Origin: Azolla caroliniana
Taxonomy: Eukaryota; Polypodiophyta
Direction of reading: 5' to 3'
Assembly: GCA_043228905.1 (NCBI GenBank)
Contig: JBHGNT010000003.1
Span: 9,300,001-9,364,000 of the forward strand
DNA length: 64,000 nucleotides
Shown: in pieces, positions 42,995 to 55,074 of the stretch
Numbering within the stretch: position 1 is the first letter of the stretch
Layout of the letters: each line of letters opens with the position of its first letter
Position numbers and translations under genes: made by a program
The notes under the pieces: model-generated
Told to the model about the DNA's origin: nothing
Seen by the model: the letters and a program-made list of their open reading frames with translations, nothing else
The model's database searches: none

Positions 42995-45900
42995 AAATTG
43001 TACTCTGGACCTCTCGCACCCAAAGCGAGAATCATGCAACTAGACCAACTGCCCTTGTTAACCTACAACTTCGTTCTGAGTTTGAACGCAAACACCTATC
43101 ATCGAGGTTAGGAACATGGGGCATTCTGAAAATTGAACTCAGGACCTCTCGCACCCAAAACGCGAACCATGCCACTATACCAAATGACCTCATTAACAAT
43201 ATAATGATGTTCAAAATCATAAATTAATTACATTTTGACAACTGAACTCAAACTCATCTCATAGAGGTAGCTGAATTGGGGCATTCAAAGAATTGAACTT
43301 GGGATCCTAAGCAAGAATCAAGCCACTAGACCATTCAATGTTAAAATTCCTAAATTAGTCATGTTTTCATAACCTAACTAAAAGTCCTGTCGTCGAGGTT
43401 AGAAATGTGGGGCATTTTGAGAAGTGAATTCCGAACCTGTCACACTTGAAAAAAATCATGCCACTATGTTCAAATTGAAATCACAAACCTATTGTTATGT
43501 TTTTACATCCAAACCCAAACGCCTCTCGTTGAGATTAGTAAAGTTGGTTTGAAAACTGAAATCAAAGACCTATTGTTATGTTTTTACAACCAAACTCAAC
43601 CACCTCTCGTCAAGGTTAGTAAAATTGGGACATTTCGAAAATTGAACCATGCCACTAGACCAAATGGCGTTTTAAATCTATGAACTCATGACCTGTCGCA
43701 CCTAGAGCGATAATCATGCCGCTAGACCAAATGCCCTCATTAACACTATATGTTCAAAATCATAAATTATTCACATTTTGACAACTGAACTCAAACTCCT
43801 CTCATAGAGGTAACTTAAGTGGGGCATTCCAACAAGAATTGAACTTGGGACCTGAAGTGAAAATCACGCCGCTAGACAAAATGCCCTTTCAATGTTAAAA
43901 GTGCTAAATTAGTCATGTTTTGATAACCTAACTAAAACGTCTGTCATCGAGGTTAGAAAAGTGGGGCATTTTGAGAAGTGAATTCCGGGCCTGTCACACT
44001 GGAAGAAAGAAATCATGCCACTATGTTTAAATTCAAACTAGTCGTTTTTTAAAAACTGTAATAAAAAACCTATGGCTATATTTTTACAACCAAACTCAAA
44101 TGCCTCTCGTCGAGGTTAGTAAAGTTGGTTTGAAAACTGAAATCAAAGACCTATTGTTATTTTTTTACAAACAAACTCAACCACCTCTCGTTGAGGTTAG
44201 TAAAGTTGCGGTTAGTAAAGTTGGGGCATTATTTTAGAATTGAACCCAAAGCGAGAATCATGCCACTAGACCAAATAGCCTTGTCACTCTATGAATTTGC
44301 TTTCTTCATTCACAGATCTGAAATCAAACGCCTCTCATCGAGGTTAGGCATTCCGAAAATTGAACTTGGGACCTCTCCCACCCAAAGCGAGAATCCTACC
44401 ATGAGAGCAAATGCCCTTGTTAACCTACAACATCGTTTTGAGTTCGAATTCAAACGAACTCTCGTCAAGGTTAGGAACGTGGGGGCATTCCTAGAAGTGA
44501 ACTCCGGACCTCTCGCACTAAAAGCGAGAATCATGCCATTACACCAAATGAACTCGATCTCCTCTCATAGAGGTAACAGAAGTGGGGCATTCCAAGAATT
44601 GAACTTGGGACTCTAAGCGAGAATCATGCCACTAGACCAAATACCCATTCAATGTTAAAAGTGCTAAATTAGTCATGTTTTGATAACATAACTAAAAGGC
44701 TTGTCATCGAGGATAGAAAAGTGGGGCATTTTGAGAAGTGAACTCCGGACCTCTCACAATCGAAGAAAGAATGATGCCACTAGACCAAATGCCCTTGTCA
44801 AAATTATAACTATGTTCAAATTCAAACTATTGGTTTTGTGAAAATTGAAATCAAAGACCTATTGTTGTGTTTTGACAACCAAACTCAAACACGTCTTGTC
44901 GTTGAGGTTAGTAAAGTTGGTTTGAAATCTGAAATCGAAGACCTATTGTTATGTTTTACAACCAAAGACAAACGCCTCTCATCGAGGTTACTAAAGTTGT
45001 TTGTAAACTAAAATCAAAGACCTATTGTTATGTTTTTACAATAAAAGTCAAACACCTCTCGTCGAGGTTACTAAAGTTGGGGCATTTTGAGAATACAACC
45101 TGGGACCTCTTTTAACCAAAGCGAGAATAATGCCACTAGAAGAAATGCCATTCTAAATCTACGAAATTGTATTTTTTTAAAAGTGAATTGAAATGCCTCT
45201 CATCGAGATTAGGAACGTGGGGGCATTCTGATGATTAAACTGGATACCTTTCGCACCGAAAGCGAGAAACCTGCCACTAGACAAATGCCCCTGTTAACCT
45301 ACAATTTCATTTTGAGTTCGAACTCAAACTCCTCTAGTCGAGGTTAGGAATGTGGGGGCATTCCGAGAATTGAACTCAAACTCCTCTCACACCCAAAGTA
45401 AGAATCATGCGACTAGACCAAAAACCCTTGTTAACCAGCTACATCGCTTTAAGTTCCAATTCAAACGCCTCTCGTCGAGGTTAGGAACATGGGGGCATTC
45501 CAAGAATTGAACTCGGAACCTCTCGCACCCAAAGCGAGAATCATGCCACTAGACGAAATGCCCTCATTAAAAATAGAAGTATGTTCAAACTCATAAATTA
45601 TTCACATTTTGACAACTGAATTCAAACTCTTCCCATAGAGGTAACTGAAGTGGGGCATTCCAAGAATTGAACTTGGGACCCTAAGAGGGTATCATGCCAC
45701 TAGACTATTCAAAGTTTAGAGTGCAAAATTAGTCATGTTTTGATAACGTAACGAAAAGGCATGTCATCCAAGAATTGAACTTGGGACCTTGCGCACCTGA
45801 AGCGATAATCATGCCACTAGACCAAATGCCCTTGTAAACCTACAACTTTATTTTGAGTTCGAATTCAAACGCCTCTCGTCAAGGTTAGGAACCTGCGCAT

Positions 45901-46400
45901 TTTCCGAGAATTGATCTCGGGACCTCTCGCACCCAAAGAGAGAATCATGCCACTAGAGGAAATGCCCTTGTTATGGTAAAACCTCGTTCTAAGCTCGAAC
46001 TCAACGCCTCTAGATGTTACGAACGTGATATAATTCGGGACCTCTCTCACCCAAAGTGAGAATCATGCAACTAGACCAAATACCCTTGTTAACCTACAAC
46101 TTCGTTTTCGAATTCAAACGCTTCTGGTCGAGGTTAGGAACATGGGGGAATTCCGAGAATTGAACTTGCGACCTCGCGCGCCCGAATCGATAATCATACC
46201 ACTAGACCAAATGCCCTTGTAAACCTAAACCTTCATTTTGAGTTCGAATTCAAACGTCTTTAGTCAAGGTTAAGAACGTGGGTGCATTTCGAGAATTGAA
46301 CTCGGGACCTCTCGAACCCAAAGCGAGAATCATGCGACTAGAGGAAATGCCCTTTGTTATGGTACAACTTCGTTGTGAGTTCAAACTCAACGCATCTAAG
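42995..46400 (-). repeat. tRNA-Pro-derived tandem array, block 4
   Basis: About 23 units. The first (about 43008-43071) is truncated at its acceptor end by the PPR segment. The T-L-S-S-Pro order recurs at about 43279, 43820 and 44585. The best copy is 45492-45563 (TGG). Others with recognisable TGG or CGG loops are at 43118, 44345, 45894, 46149 and 46284. The array ends near 46400, followed by a dispersed repeat. Confidence 0.85.
45492..45563 (-). tRNA. tRNA-Pro (TGG), best-preserved copy of block 4
   Basis: Minus strand: acceptor GGGCATT/AATGCCC perfect; anticodon stem CTCGC/GCGAG perfect with loop TTTGGGT (anticodon TGG, codon CCA); T stem CCGAG/CTTGG with one G-U pair, loop TTCAATT; discriminator C; A-box region TCGTCTAGTGG with one change. 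No T4 directly downstream, so transcription termination is in doubt. Confidence 0.65.
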
Positions 46401-46429
46401 TACGAACTCAACGCCTCTCGACGTTACGA

Positions 46430-46645
46430 TACAATTGTGACTATTCCTCCTCATTTTCAAATGTACCAATCAAATCATTGTCTTCACCAAATGGTGTCTC
46501 CAAATTGTGTGTAGTAAATCTTCTTCACCTTCAATTTGAGATATCTTCTAGACTTGGTAATATCTCTTTTATTATGTATATCATTGTTGTCCTTAAACAT
46601 CCAACTTTTGTCAGGGTAAAGTCATACACAATGATATCCACCTCA
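46430..46645 (+). repeat. Dispersed repeat, second copy
   Basis: Same sequence as 22385-22590 in the other orientation, about 200 bp with scattered differences. It borders the tRNA-like array on the right. No ORF of note. Confidence 0.7.
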
Positions 46646-46701
46646 CTAATGTCAATGATAGATGTATTACAAAGGTTTAATGCATCATCACGTTGTCGTG
46701 T

Positions 46702-47222
46702 TGTTACACTCTCGCGTGTGAAATAAGGCGGGATTGCGGGGGCCCTGGAGTAGGGAGTGTGAGAGAAAAGAGGGAGAGAGATTCATAGAAATACGGAGAG
46801 ACAAAAACGAAAGAATCAATTCCAATAACAGGGCTTGCAATGTTACAATCGGCAAGCTAGTGACAGACGCAACATAGAAGAACACATGCACTGAAATACA
46901 TAGTGGAGCCTCTACCGGAAGCACACGGGCTTTCACGCAGCAGAGGCAACTAACCTAACCCTTAATCCCTACAGGAGCAACAAGGATAGTGGAGGAGAGA
47001 GCTCGATTCCCAGTCCGACAACATTTCGTTCTCTCAAAAATGCGCGATCCCCGTATCAGTTTTCTCCCCTCCCTTTTATAGGCTGCCGGGAAAGATCGCT
47101 ACACCTTTGGTTACATACATTCATCCTCTATCCCGTCAGACAGAGATACGCTTTGATTACCTAGAAAATTAATGCATACTACCTAGTATATTGACAACTT
47201 AATAAATATTGCGGCCACGCGT
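46702..47222 (-). repeat. 3' LTR of Gypsy G
   Basis: The outer end (plus strand TGTTACACTCTCGCG at 46702) matches the F LTR end GCACGCGAAGAGCGTAACA. A minus-strand TATA box (TATAAAAGGG) lies at 47071-47080. Shared blocks with F include TGTTGTCGGAC and GAGCTCTCTCCTCCA. The inner edge is approximate; a purine tract (minus strand CCGGGGGAAAAGACG) lies near 47236-47252. Confidence 0.7.
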
Positions 47223-47356
47223 AAGGGTCGGCTCCTGCGTCTTTTCCCCCGGTTTCCTCCTATGGCCGGTTTTCTCCACGACATCCACCCCCACCAAACT
47301 GTGCATCCACCGGTATGCGCCGGAGAGGAACAGTTACTGGAGAAACCTGTTCGCCT

Positions 47357-48080
47357 CTACTCGTCACTCCCCGATTCTTCGTCTGCTCCGAACCGATCGT
47401 CATTGTCGTCCTCGCTCCCTAGGTTCGGCTCATCCTCGTGCCGCTTCTTGAACGCCTTGATTCGCTTCTCGGGTACCGGTACTATTAATCGCGTCTTGTC
47501 GAGCTCCGCAAGATGGTAGGTGCCATTGTCATTCGCGCTCATTACGGTGTAGGGCCCGAACCACCTCCTCGCGAATTTGCACGTCACCTTGTGCTGGTTG
47601 TCAAGGCTGTTGTCGTACACCAACACCTAGTCGCCTTCTTCGATCTTCTTTGGCCGCAACCGGTGTGTTCAGTCGAACCGGCCTTTGTTCCTCTCCCTCG
47701 CCGTTTGTAGCTTCGCCTTTGCCCGCTGCACATCCTCCGTTCTTCGCTCCAGCTATCGAATCCGCACCGCCAACAACTCTTCTTGGCTCATCTCGTGCCT
47801 CCAATCTATCGCCGCCCACGAGGAGATTGTCCGTTCCACCGGCATGACCGGTTTCTGCCCATACATCAGCTCTGCCGGCATGTACCCAGTCACTGAACTA
47901 TGCGTCGTCTGGTCTGCCCGTAGTGCGTAAGGAAGGAGTCGTGGCCAATTCCTGACCTGTCCTCCGCATGCGCGTACTAAAGCCTTCACGATCAGCCCGT
48001 GTCCGCGTTCTACCTTTCCGTTCGCCTCTGAATTGTACACCGTAGTGAGAGAGAGCTTCACCCCTAACCTGTCGAATAGC
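47357..48080 (-). pseudogene. Gypsy G integrase core end and C-terminal domain
   Basis: Minus strand: LGVKLSLTTVYNSEANGKVERGHGLIVKALVRA (integrase core with the last catalytic glutamate region), then LLPYALRADQTTHSSVTGYMPAELMYGQKPVMPVE to about 47800. After frame breaks comes the C-terminal barrel LDNQHKVTCKFARRWFGPYTVMSANDNGTYHLAELD (47590-47480) and an acidic end. The frame continues upstream at 55111 when element H and one TCTT copy are removed. Confidence 0.85.
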
Positions 48081-48084
48081 TCTT

Positions 48085-48116
48085 AACACCGGGTCATTTG
48101 AAACAGGTAATATGTC
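48085..48116 (+). repeat. Left terminal inverted repeat of element H
   Basis: Starts AACACCGGGTCATTTGAAA and ends in GGTAATATGTC. Inverted partner at 55075-55106; two mismatches, both transitions. Confidence 0.88.
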
Positions 48117-48414
48117 ACATTTTAAGAACACTACGTCGAAAAAGGGCACAAAACCACGATGTTTACAAAAAGACGTGACACATGCGTAAAGCGTTTCAAA
48201 AAATGTGGCAAAATATATTGAATTTCAACATGACTACCACTTTGAGACATAAGTAAAATGCCTAACAATATACATCGCCAAAATTACAAAAGAATGTACA
48301 CCATGGCTACCAGCTATAATTATACATATTCGTAATATAACATCTAAAAGTAATTTACAAAGTTTCAGATCATGTAGTAAAACGATCCCGAGCTTGAACC
48401 AAGTCAACATTTTA

Positions 48415-50869
48415 AGACATGTCTGATGGACTAGAAGAGCATTCTGACGTCTCATCCTCATTATCAATGGCAATCAATGCATTATCTTCGTCCAATTCCA
48501 AGCCAACATCTTTGTGGTTATGAGAATTGCTTCTGGTTAGTCTTTGTACATTGTTTGATACCATATTTAGGATTTTCTCCTTTATTATCTTGATGGTGGC
48601 TTGTCTTAGATGGCCTGATTTTGTCAATGAGAAGTCGTATACTAGTATGTCAACACACTCTAGTGCGAGAGTAGCTGTGCTCGGTATATTCTTTCTTCTT
48701 CTCTTTCTGATTGAACATCCGACATCCTTAACCATCTCTAAAGAATACTTCCCATAAATGCATCAGGTGAAGATGTCTGATACCAGTGGACCACAATTGA
48801 ATTTGTCTGATTGCCTTCTTCATCCTTCACTAATTCAATAATTTTTGCAATCCAAAATGGATGGCCCAAGTTATCACCCCCAGCTAATGTTGCGACCAAC
48901 ATTCCAACTTGTAGTTCTTGCAAATTACCTTGCCATCTTGCCTCAACAATACGTGACTTTCTTGGTCCCACGTAAATATCTCTTTGTTGTGGTCGAACTA
49001 AATTATGAAGCTCTATATTATTCGATGGTTGATGATGAGTCGGCGATATCATTGATGGCGATATCAATAGAACTATCGGGTGCCACATTTTTATGATCAT
49101 CATATGGCATTTGCTGTGCACCATGCAATGGTGCATCTGGGATATGAAGTAGGAGCCTACAACGTTCTTGGGGCTCCCATTGTGTACTAGATGAGTATTG
49201 TTTGGCAAACAACACCGTCATCTTGAGGTGGGCCGAGGTTTGTTTTATGAGGAAGACATGGTTGAAACTTATATTATTAAGAGGTGCAAGCACCCTACAT
49301 TTAGTCCCATCACCATCCATGCAGAAACGTTTTAAGTCGTACACTTCATTCAAGTGATGTACTTCAGGCATTGGTGCATATGCTGCACTTATCAATTTTG
49401 ATAGCGTGGTAAGCGTGAAAGCATTACAACGAGCTAGTTTCTTTGAGAACCTACTAAACATTTGATCTATGTGATCATGGGTATGACCAACTAATAAGAA
49501 GTTGACCTTTATCTTTTTAAATATGCCCCTCTCTACTAGCATGCTTAGATAACCGAAGACAATTGAGTTTTTATTCTCTCTTGATGTGTTGTCTAGTTGC
49601 ACGTATAGAACTGGCGGTATTATGCCTGACCATGATTGCAATACTCTGTGCATGACGGTGACAATGAGATTAGGGTCGTTGTGGATATTAGGATAAGTTA
49701 AGAATAATTGTGGCCTTATTGTTTGACAATATGTCAAACACCCTACTAGATGCATTTGCACGAGGCACTCATCTGCAATATCTTTTGAGAGTCGTTGGAA
49801 ATGCGGCAAACAAGTCTTCTTTTGATCCATGCCATAAATAATCATGCACATATACTTTTCGGGAGATTGAAGCGCTTTTTGTCGGTGATGCATAGCTTTA
49901 GAACGTTCCAATGCTTGACTTTCACGATGTTCTTTTAATAGGTTCTTGTAATTCCTTATCTCTACATCTGATTTTCCACCCTTGGCCATACTTTTTAAAC
50001 TTGCACATATTGAGTAGACTCTCATTCGTACCTTTCGTGGGATAATCACATTGTTAAATTGTAACCTCCACAATCGATTAAAATGTCTATACTTTATGTA
50101 AGGTGCATCATCCAAAACCATTTCGATCGAATGGTACCCACGATCCCTTCAGAAGACACTCTTGAACTCGTTCCAGCCGCATATTTCCAATGCTATGAGC
50201 GATTTTAAAAGCGGCTTGACAACACTTAGTATATAGTCCAAGGAAATATTCAACCTACGTAGAATTAGACCTTGCGTTGTGATCCATTTTAAGTTGCATA
50301 TGCAAAAGAAGAAATGTGTCCTGATCTTCCCCATTAAGCGACAAATATTTTTGTCGTGTTTCACGTAACCTCGACTTTCCATAAGTTGAAAGGCAAAGAT
50401 TCGCACAACATGTTTTGTTCAAGTCACAAAGAAGTTGACGATCAGAACATAAAAAATTAAATCTCTTTTCACTAACTTGTCGAGGAATTGTTTTAAATGC
50501 AAGTGGTTTACTAATACTACTGTTATCTATAGAAGTATCGTCCGCTTCTAAGCTTACATGAAGAAGGCCATCAACAAGATCAATTGAAAAAAGAGAATTC
50601 GAGCTACTAAGAGCCTCACTTTTCTGTTTTTGACGTGATCCTTTCGAATGTATCTTGTAATCGTACTCTTCGATTAAGAAATACGAGTTGTTGGACAAAG
50701 AAAAAGGGGCAATAGAAAAAAAAGACGTTCTACTTGTAGAAGAAGACATTCTCAAAACTATCAAGACAAACCCTGTGGCACTACCATCAAAGGGCGATAT
50801 ACCGAACTCCTCTATAGAAAAGATTAAGGAATGTTGAATCTTTACTATATAACTATTAGAACTAGACAT
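48415..50869 (-). pseudogene. Putative transposase of element H, DUF7869-like RNase H fold
   Basis: ATG at 50869. The N-terminal part has a cysteine-containing segment (CSDRQLLCDLNKTCCANLC, about 50440-50385) typical of the family's leader. The core (50121-49060) has three candidate catalytic acids: IIYGMDQKKTCLPHF near 49840, YVQLDNTSRENKN near 49600, and GHTHDHIDQMFSRFSKKL near 49480. The C-terminal part (VGMLVATLAGGDNLGHPFWIAKIIELV, about 48910-48830) looks like a Tudor/PWWP-type barrel. Together ~750 residues. Breaks: frame change between 50255 and 50406, TGA near 50150, frame change near 49060-49200, and a break near 48736. The domain name is from memory of Pfam and needs an HMM check. 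It would act in the nucleus on the element's ends. Confidence 0.7.
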
Positions 50870-51053
50870 GAGTTATTGGTTACACTATAACACTTTTTAG
50901 TAAGAGAAATTTCAAAAAAATTTAATTAAAAAAAAAAACATTTATATATACTGAAGTTTCAAATTTCATTTTCATTATCACGACAAAGAATCCATCAAGC
51001 TCAGAGCACAGACTAATTTCAAGCACTCCGAAGCACTACCTCCACCAGGCATC
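50870..51053. promoter_or_regulatory. Shared divergent promoter region of element H
   Basis: Only ~184 bp separate the start codons of the two divergent genes. A TATA-like TTTATATATACTG lies at 50940-50953, about 100 bp before the plus-strand ATG. The strand is AT-rich with A- and T-runs. Co-expression from one bidirectional promoter is inferred. Confidence 0.5.
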
Positions 51054-54000
51054 ATGAACAAGGGAAAGAAGATCGCCAGGTTAGCAATATTCTTTACATT
51101 TTTTAAGATTCTAAAAGATTCCTTAAAGATTTCTTTTCACAATAAGCAATAATCCCCAAATAAAGGAAACACACCATCGAATTAAAATGCACTTAAACTT
51201 CACTAGATGGTTAAGGAGAATTCATGTTACAATCCTTAGCAGTGCATGGGATTGTGGTTGAAAGGAGTCCCATGCACAACATCGGATTTTGGTGGAAGAT
51301 AGCCCTCCTTTCAACCACAATCCCATGCACTACTAAGGATTTTGGTGGAAGGTAGTGCCCCTCAACCAAAATCTGATGCACTGCATCGGATTGTGGTTGA
51401 AGGCCTTGATTCAACCACAATCCCATGCACTACTAAGGATTGTGACATGACTGCTCCCTCCTTTCAACGAAAATCCGATGCAGTGCAACGGATTTTTGTT
51501 GAAAGGCCATCCTTTCAATGAAAATCCAATGCACTGCATCGGATTTTCGTTGAAAAAATAGGGTTTTGGAGATAGAAAATTTATGTCCCTCATCACAGTT
51601 TTCTCATCATTTTGATACTATTTTTAGTGTTTTGCATTTAATTGTTCTTTATTTTACTGCTTTCTCCATCGTTTTTGTTCAAATAGTATGGTCTTGTTCG
51701 TAATTAACCTAAATAGGATGTTGCCTTAATTTCAGTGACTCTCGTCAAAAAGTTCCTTCGTTTAAACTAAAGATTCAAACTCCAACAAAGCAAGATTCTG
51801 ACTCTTTTGTCAAAGATGTCTCTAGAAGGACTCTATTTGACTCAATGAGGGATGGAGCATCTAAGTCTGATGTTGCAACGACCAAAAATAACAAGGGTGG
51901 GGCCCATGAAGAGAAAACATCTGAACTTAAATATAAGAATTACCTAGAGTTAGAATGGTGTCTCTCTTATGTCGAGGAAGATGGGGTGTTGCTCTTAATA
52001 ATAGCTAAGTCAGACGGTAAAGGAAAATTGGAGCTTGGAAAAACATTTAACTATGGAGATGTAACCAAGCTAGAATATGAAGATAGTGATTCTTCGAGTA
52101 TTATAATCGATGTCTCGAGCTCTGTTGGCTCTAGACGATTGCGTCTTGACGAGGGAAACCTGGTAGTAGAATGTTACAACCCCAAGTCATTACGTAAAGA
52201 CATTCAAACGAAGAACAACTTATTAGTTGCACTGCGGCCATATGTGACAGGAGAAACGATGAGCGGTGAAGCAAAAACTCCACCAAAAAAGTCTAGAAAG
52301 ACAAATCAGGTTCATAAGAAATACAACAAACGACCACGACCCGACGAAGATGATGAAGAGGTTTTAGAATTCGTGGAGGAAGAAGAAGAGCACCAAGTCG
52401 ACATCGTGGCTCCAAGAGGTCAACTATCTTCCGGTGTATTGACGTCTGAACAAAATAAAATAAGAGAAAATATTGCTAAGACAAAACTTGTGTGTAAGGG
52501 GCAACTATTTCATTTGCCAATTACTTCAATCTAAAAGCCTCCAATTGATCCCTTGACTGGAAGACGTCCCCTAGAAATTAGAGAGCCGCAAGTTGTCCAT
52601 GTGCAAAAGCGACTTGGTAATCGAGGATTTAGCAGAAGATATGAAACTTTTACCTTGGAGGTCATTACAGGGTATTAAAGATGATAGGCTATTAATATCG
52701 GTGCTATCTCGAGTTTTTGCCAAGGAATTTAGTTTGGACGAGATGGTTACAGAATTGCAAAATTAAGGGTTTATAGTATACAATGTTTCAGGATATTCTT
52801 CCATGATTATTGTTTTTTAATTTTTAATTTCATATCTATTGTATAGTCACAAGGTATACATGAAGATTCAGGAGTTGATGATGCAAAAATTGAGTTTACC
52901 GACATGGGAAGAAGTGGAGCAAGCCTGCCCGATAACTTCTTCCTACAAGGCATTGTGAGGAATATTTTATTGTTTTTAGAGAATGGTTATGTGTCATTTG
53001 AATGTTAATACATTGAAAGGTAATGTTCTCTCCTAACAACATTGACACTTGCAAAAACCATCGAAATAAAAAAAGACCAACGACAATAATGATGGTATTC
53101 CAGCTGCCTTTATCACACACTTAGAACATGCAAAGTATGAGAAGAGAATGACCAAAGGGAAAGAGATGGAACTGCCTGAGGATTCGGAGATTGTGAAGAG
53201 TTTTTTGCATAGGTCTGATCCTCATAAACAGTTACATTATAGTGTATTTAATGGGGAAGTATCACAAATGCTCAATCTGTTACCAAGAAGGCACTACACT
53301 TTGTAGATAGTCGACATACCATATGGATTCCGAATTGCAGGATCAACATATGATGATGTGCCTTTCAAGTACCCCCAAATCAAGAAGATGGTAAAGGATT
53401 TTGCCGAACTGACATTGGCCCCCTTGTGGAGGATAATTATATTCCATAACATGGGGCAATCACTGTCAGTCACAACAGCTCTGAAGTTACGTTGTCATGC
53501 CACTGAACACATGCATTGGTGTGTTACAGTTTGTTTTTAATCATTATGATACTTGTTATTATATGTTGACATTCATATCTCTAAAACATGATTTTATTTC
53601 TTTGTAGGATTAAAACAAATATTACACGTAGCCCTGGCTATTGAATGGTTAGTGCGGTCGAAGATTTTTGTGTGGGTTACTATGAATCAATAACAAAGAA
53701 GAAGGCTAGAGCACATGTCAACGAGTGTAACGTGGTAAATTATATCATGTGCCCAGTTGTCACAAAAAAATTAAGGCATGTTTCAGGTGATAAGAGTATG
53801 GTGAATCCTTATCAAAAACCTCAAAGATTGATCAACCGCCTCCTAGAGCTCTTCTCGAATCCAGATGATTGGGTCCTAGACTTGTTCTCTGGCACAGGTA
53901 TATAAAATATATTTACTTTGATTTGTGTAGATCAAGTTTAAGACTTTAATTCTTATATATACTTGTTCGTGTTCATGCGGCCATTATGTACTACAACAAC

Positions 54001-54337
54001 TTGTGCATTGAAGATGTTTCGAAACTATCTTGCGTTGGAGAAGGACCCTACACAAGTTAACTTCATCAAAATGAGGATCACAAGAATCTGAGACTGTCCA
54101 GATCAAGATCAAGAAATCAGAGCTAAGCACATCAATGAGACAGAGATGTTCCAAATGACTTCACGAGAACCAATGTAACCTATTGATGAAGAAGTAGGGG
54201 AGCTTGTGGACCTAGAAGATGGAACACAATTTGAACATACATCAGATTCAGGAGAGCGTGGAGATGACACAAACGAGAATAGTCTAGAACAATCAGCGCC
54301 TGAAGAGCCTAGTGTGCCAGATTTGCTTATAGATTGA
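51054..54337 (+). pseudogene. Beta-class (N4/N6) DNA methyltransferase-like gene of element H, decayed
   Basis: Exon 1 (ATG 51054 to 51079) joins through a GT-AG intron (51080-51735) to exon 2, in frame with MRDGASKSD at 51845. An uncharacterised N-terminal domain (residues ~60-180) and a lysine-rich then acidic linker (52270-52400) precede the catalytic part. IVDIPYGFRIAG near 53309-53344 is motif IV (usual D/S-P-P-Y; here D-I-P-Y). NPYQKPQRLINRLLELF...DWVLDLFSGTG (53806-53898) is motif X/I, and RNYLALEKDPTQVNFIKMRI (54020-54078) motif II. Motif IV before motif I is the permuted beta order. In-frame stops at 52532, near 53310, 53642, 54089 and 54175, and a frame change near 52620, show it is dead. 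Later introns are likely, but exact joints are unclear. The enzyme would methylate DNA bases in the nucleus. Confidence 0.75.
51220..51560. repeat. Cluster of short inverted repeats inside the methyltransferase intron
   Basis: Alternating direct and inverted copies of two related motifs, TTCAACCACAATCCCATGCA and TTTCAACGAAAATCCGATGC, each with its complement nearby (e.g. GCATCGGATTTTCGTTGAAA at 51536-51555). At least eight copies in 340 bp can fold into hairpins. Overlapping minus-strand ORFs are by-products. Confidence 0.8.
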
Positions 54338-55074
54338 TTTAGATGGCATAATGTATACTTTGAGGATTTTTGAGGCATAATGTATACCTTGACTTGATAT
54401 TGTTTTTGTATATGAGAACAAAAGTAATCGTTTACCGTTTAATTTTATTCACCCGTTCATAATTTCACTTTTTAATCATTTTTTGAACTGTAATTTGTAT
54501 ATACATATGATTGGTCACCATGCTCTTCTCCAGTTTGGGGTATTAACATGATATTATACTTTCTCATTTCTCCTAGCATGATTATATACATGAACTTGTG
54601 AAGGTTCTTGATAATAAAAGGTTTTCAGTTAACTACGTTCCAAGACTGTTGGTTTCAAATAGTATAAATGAACATGGTACATAATTGTTACTCTTACCAA
54701 TTACATTGTGATGGATTATATGACATTATACAACGAAACTATCGATATACCTGTCCAACAAGTGGGGGACTACTTTTTTCCTCAACCCTAAACCACATAT
54801 TAACATTTAGGGTTTATGTAGTTTTACTTCTACAATTTGAATATGGATACCAAATAAAGATGTTTAATATTCAACCTAGTATTCAATTGTACTCCAGGAT
54901 ATACAAATTGGCATGAAAACTAGATGTATACAATTCACCAAATGCCTGGATTTTATTTGGTTCTATATTTCACCATCCATTCGCAAAATAGGTACGCATG
55001 CATTGTACATTTTCGAAATCATGCTAAATTAGTGTACTTTTCTGCATCTGACCAACTATGGCAAAAGAGAATAC
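54338..55074. other. AT-rich 3' flank of the methyltransferase gene within element H
   Basis: No further ORF with a recognisable domain. It probably holds the 3' UTR and subterminal DNA of element H. Confidence 0.5.

Noticed and set aside
51054-54337. Host methyltransferase gene that merely sits near a transposon
   Set aside because: It lies wholly inside the H TIRs, shares a divergent promoter with the transposase candidate, and the whole block is an insertion in a Gypsy integrase.
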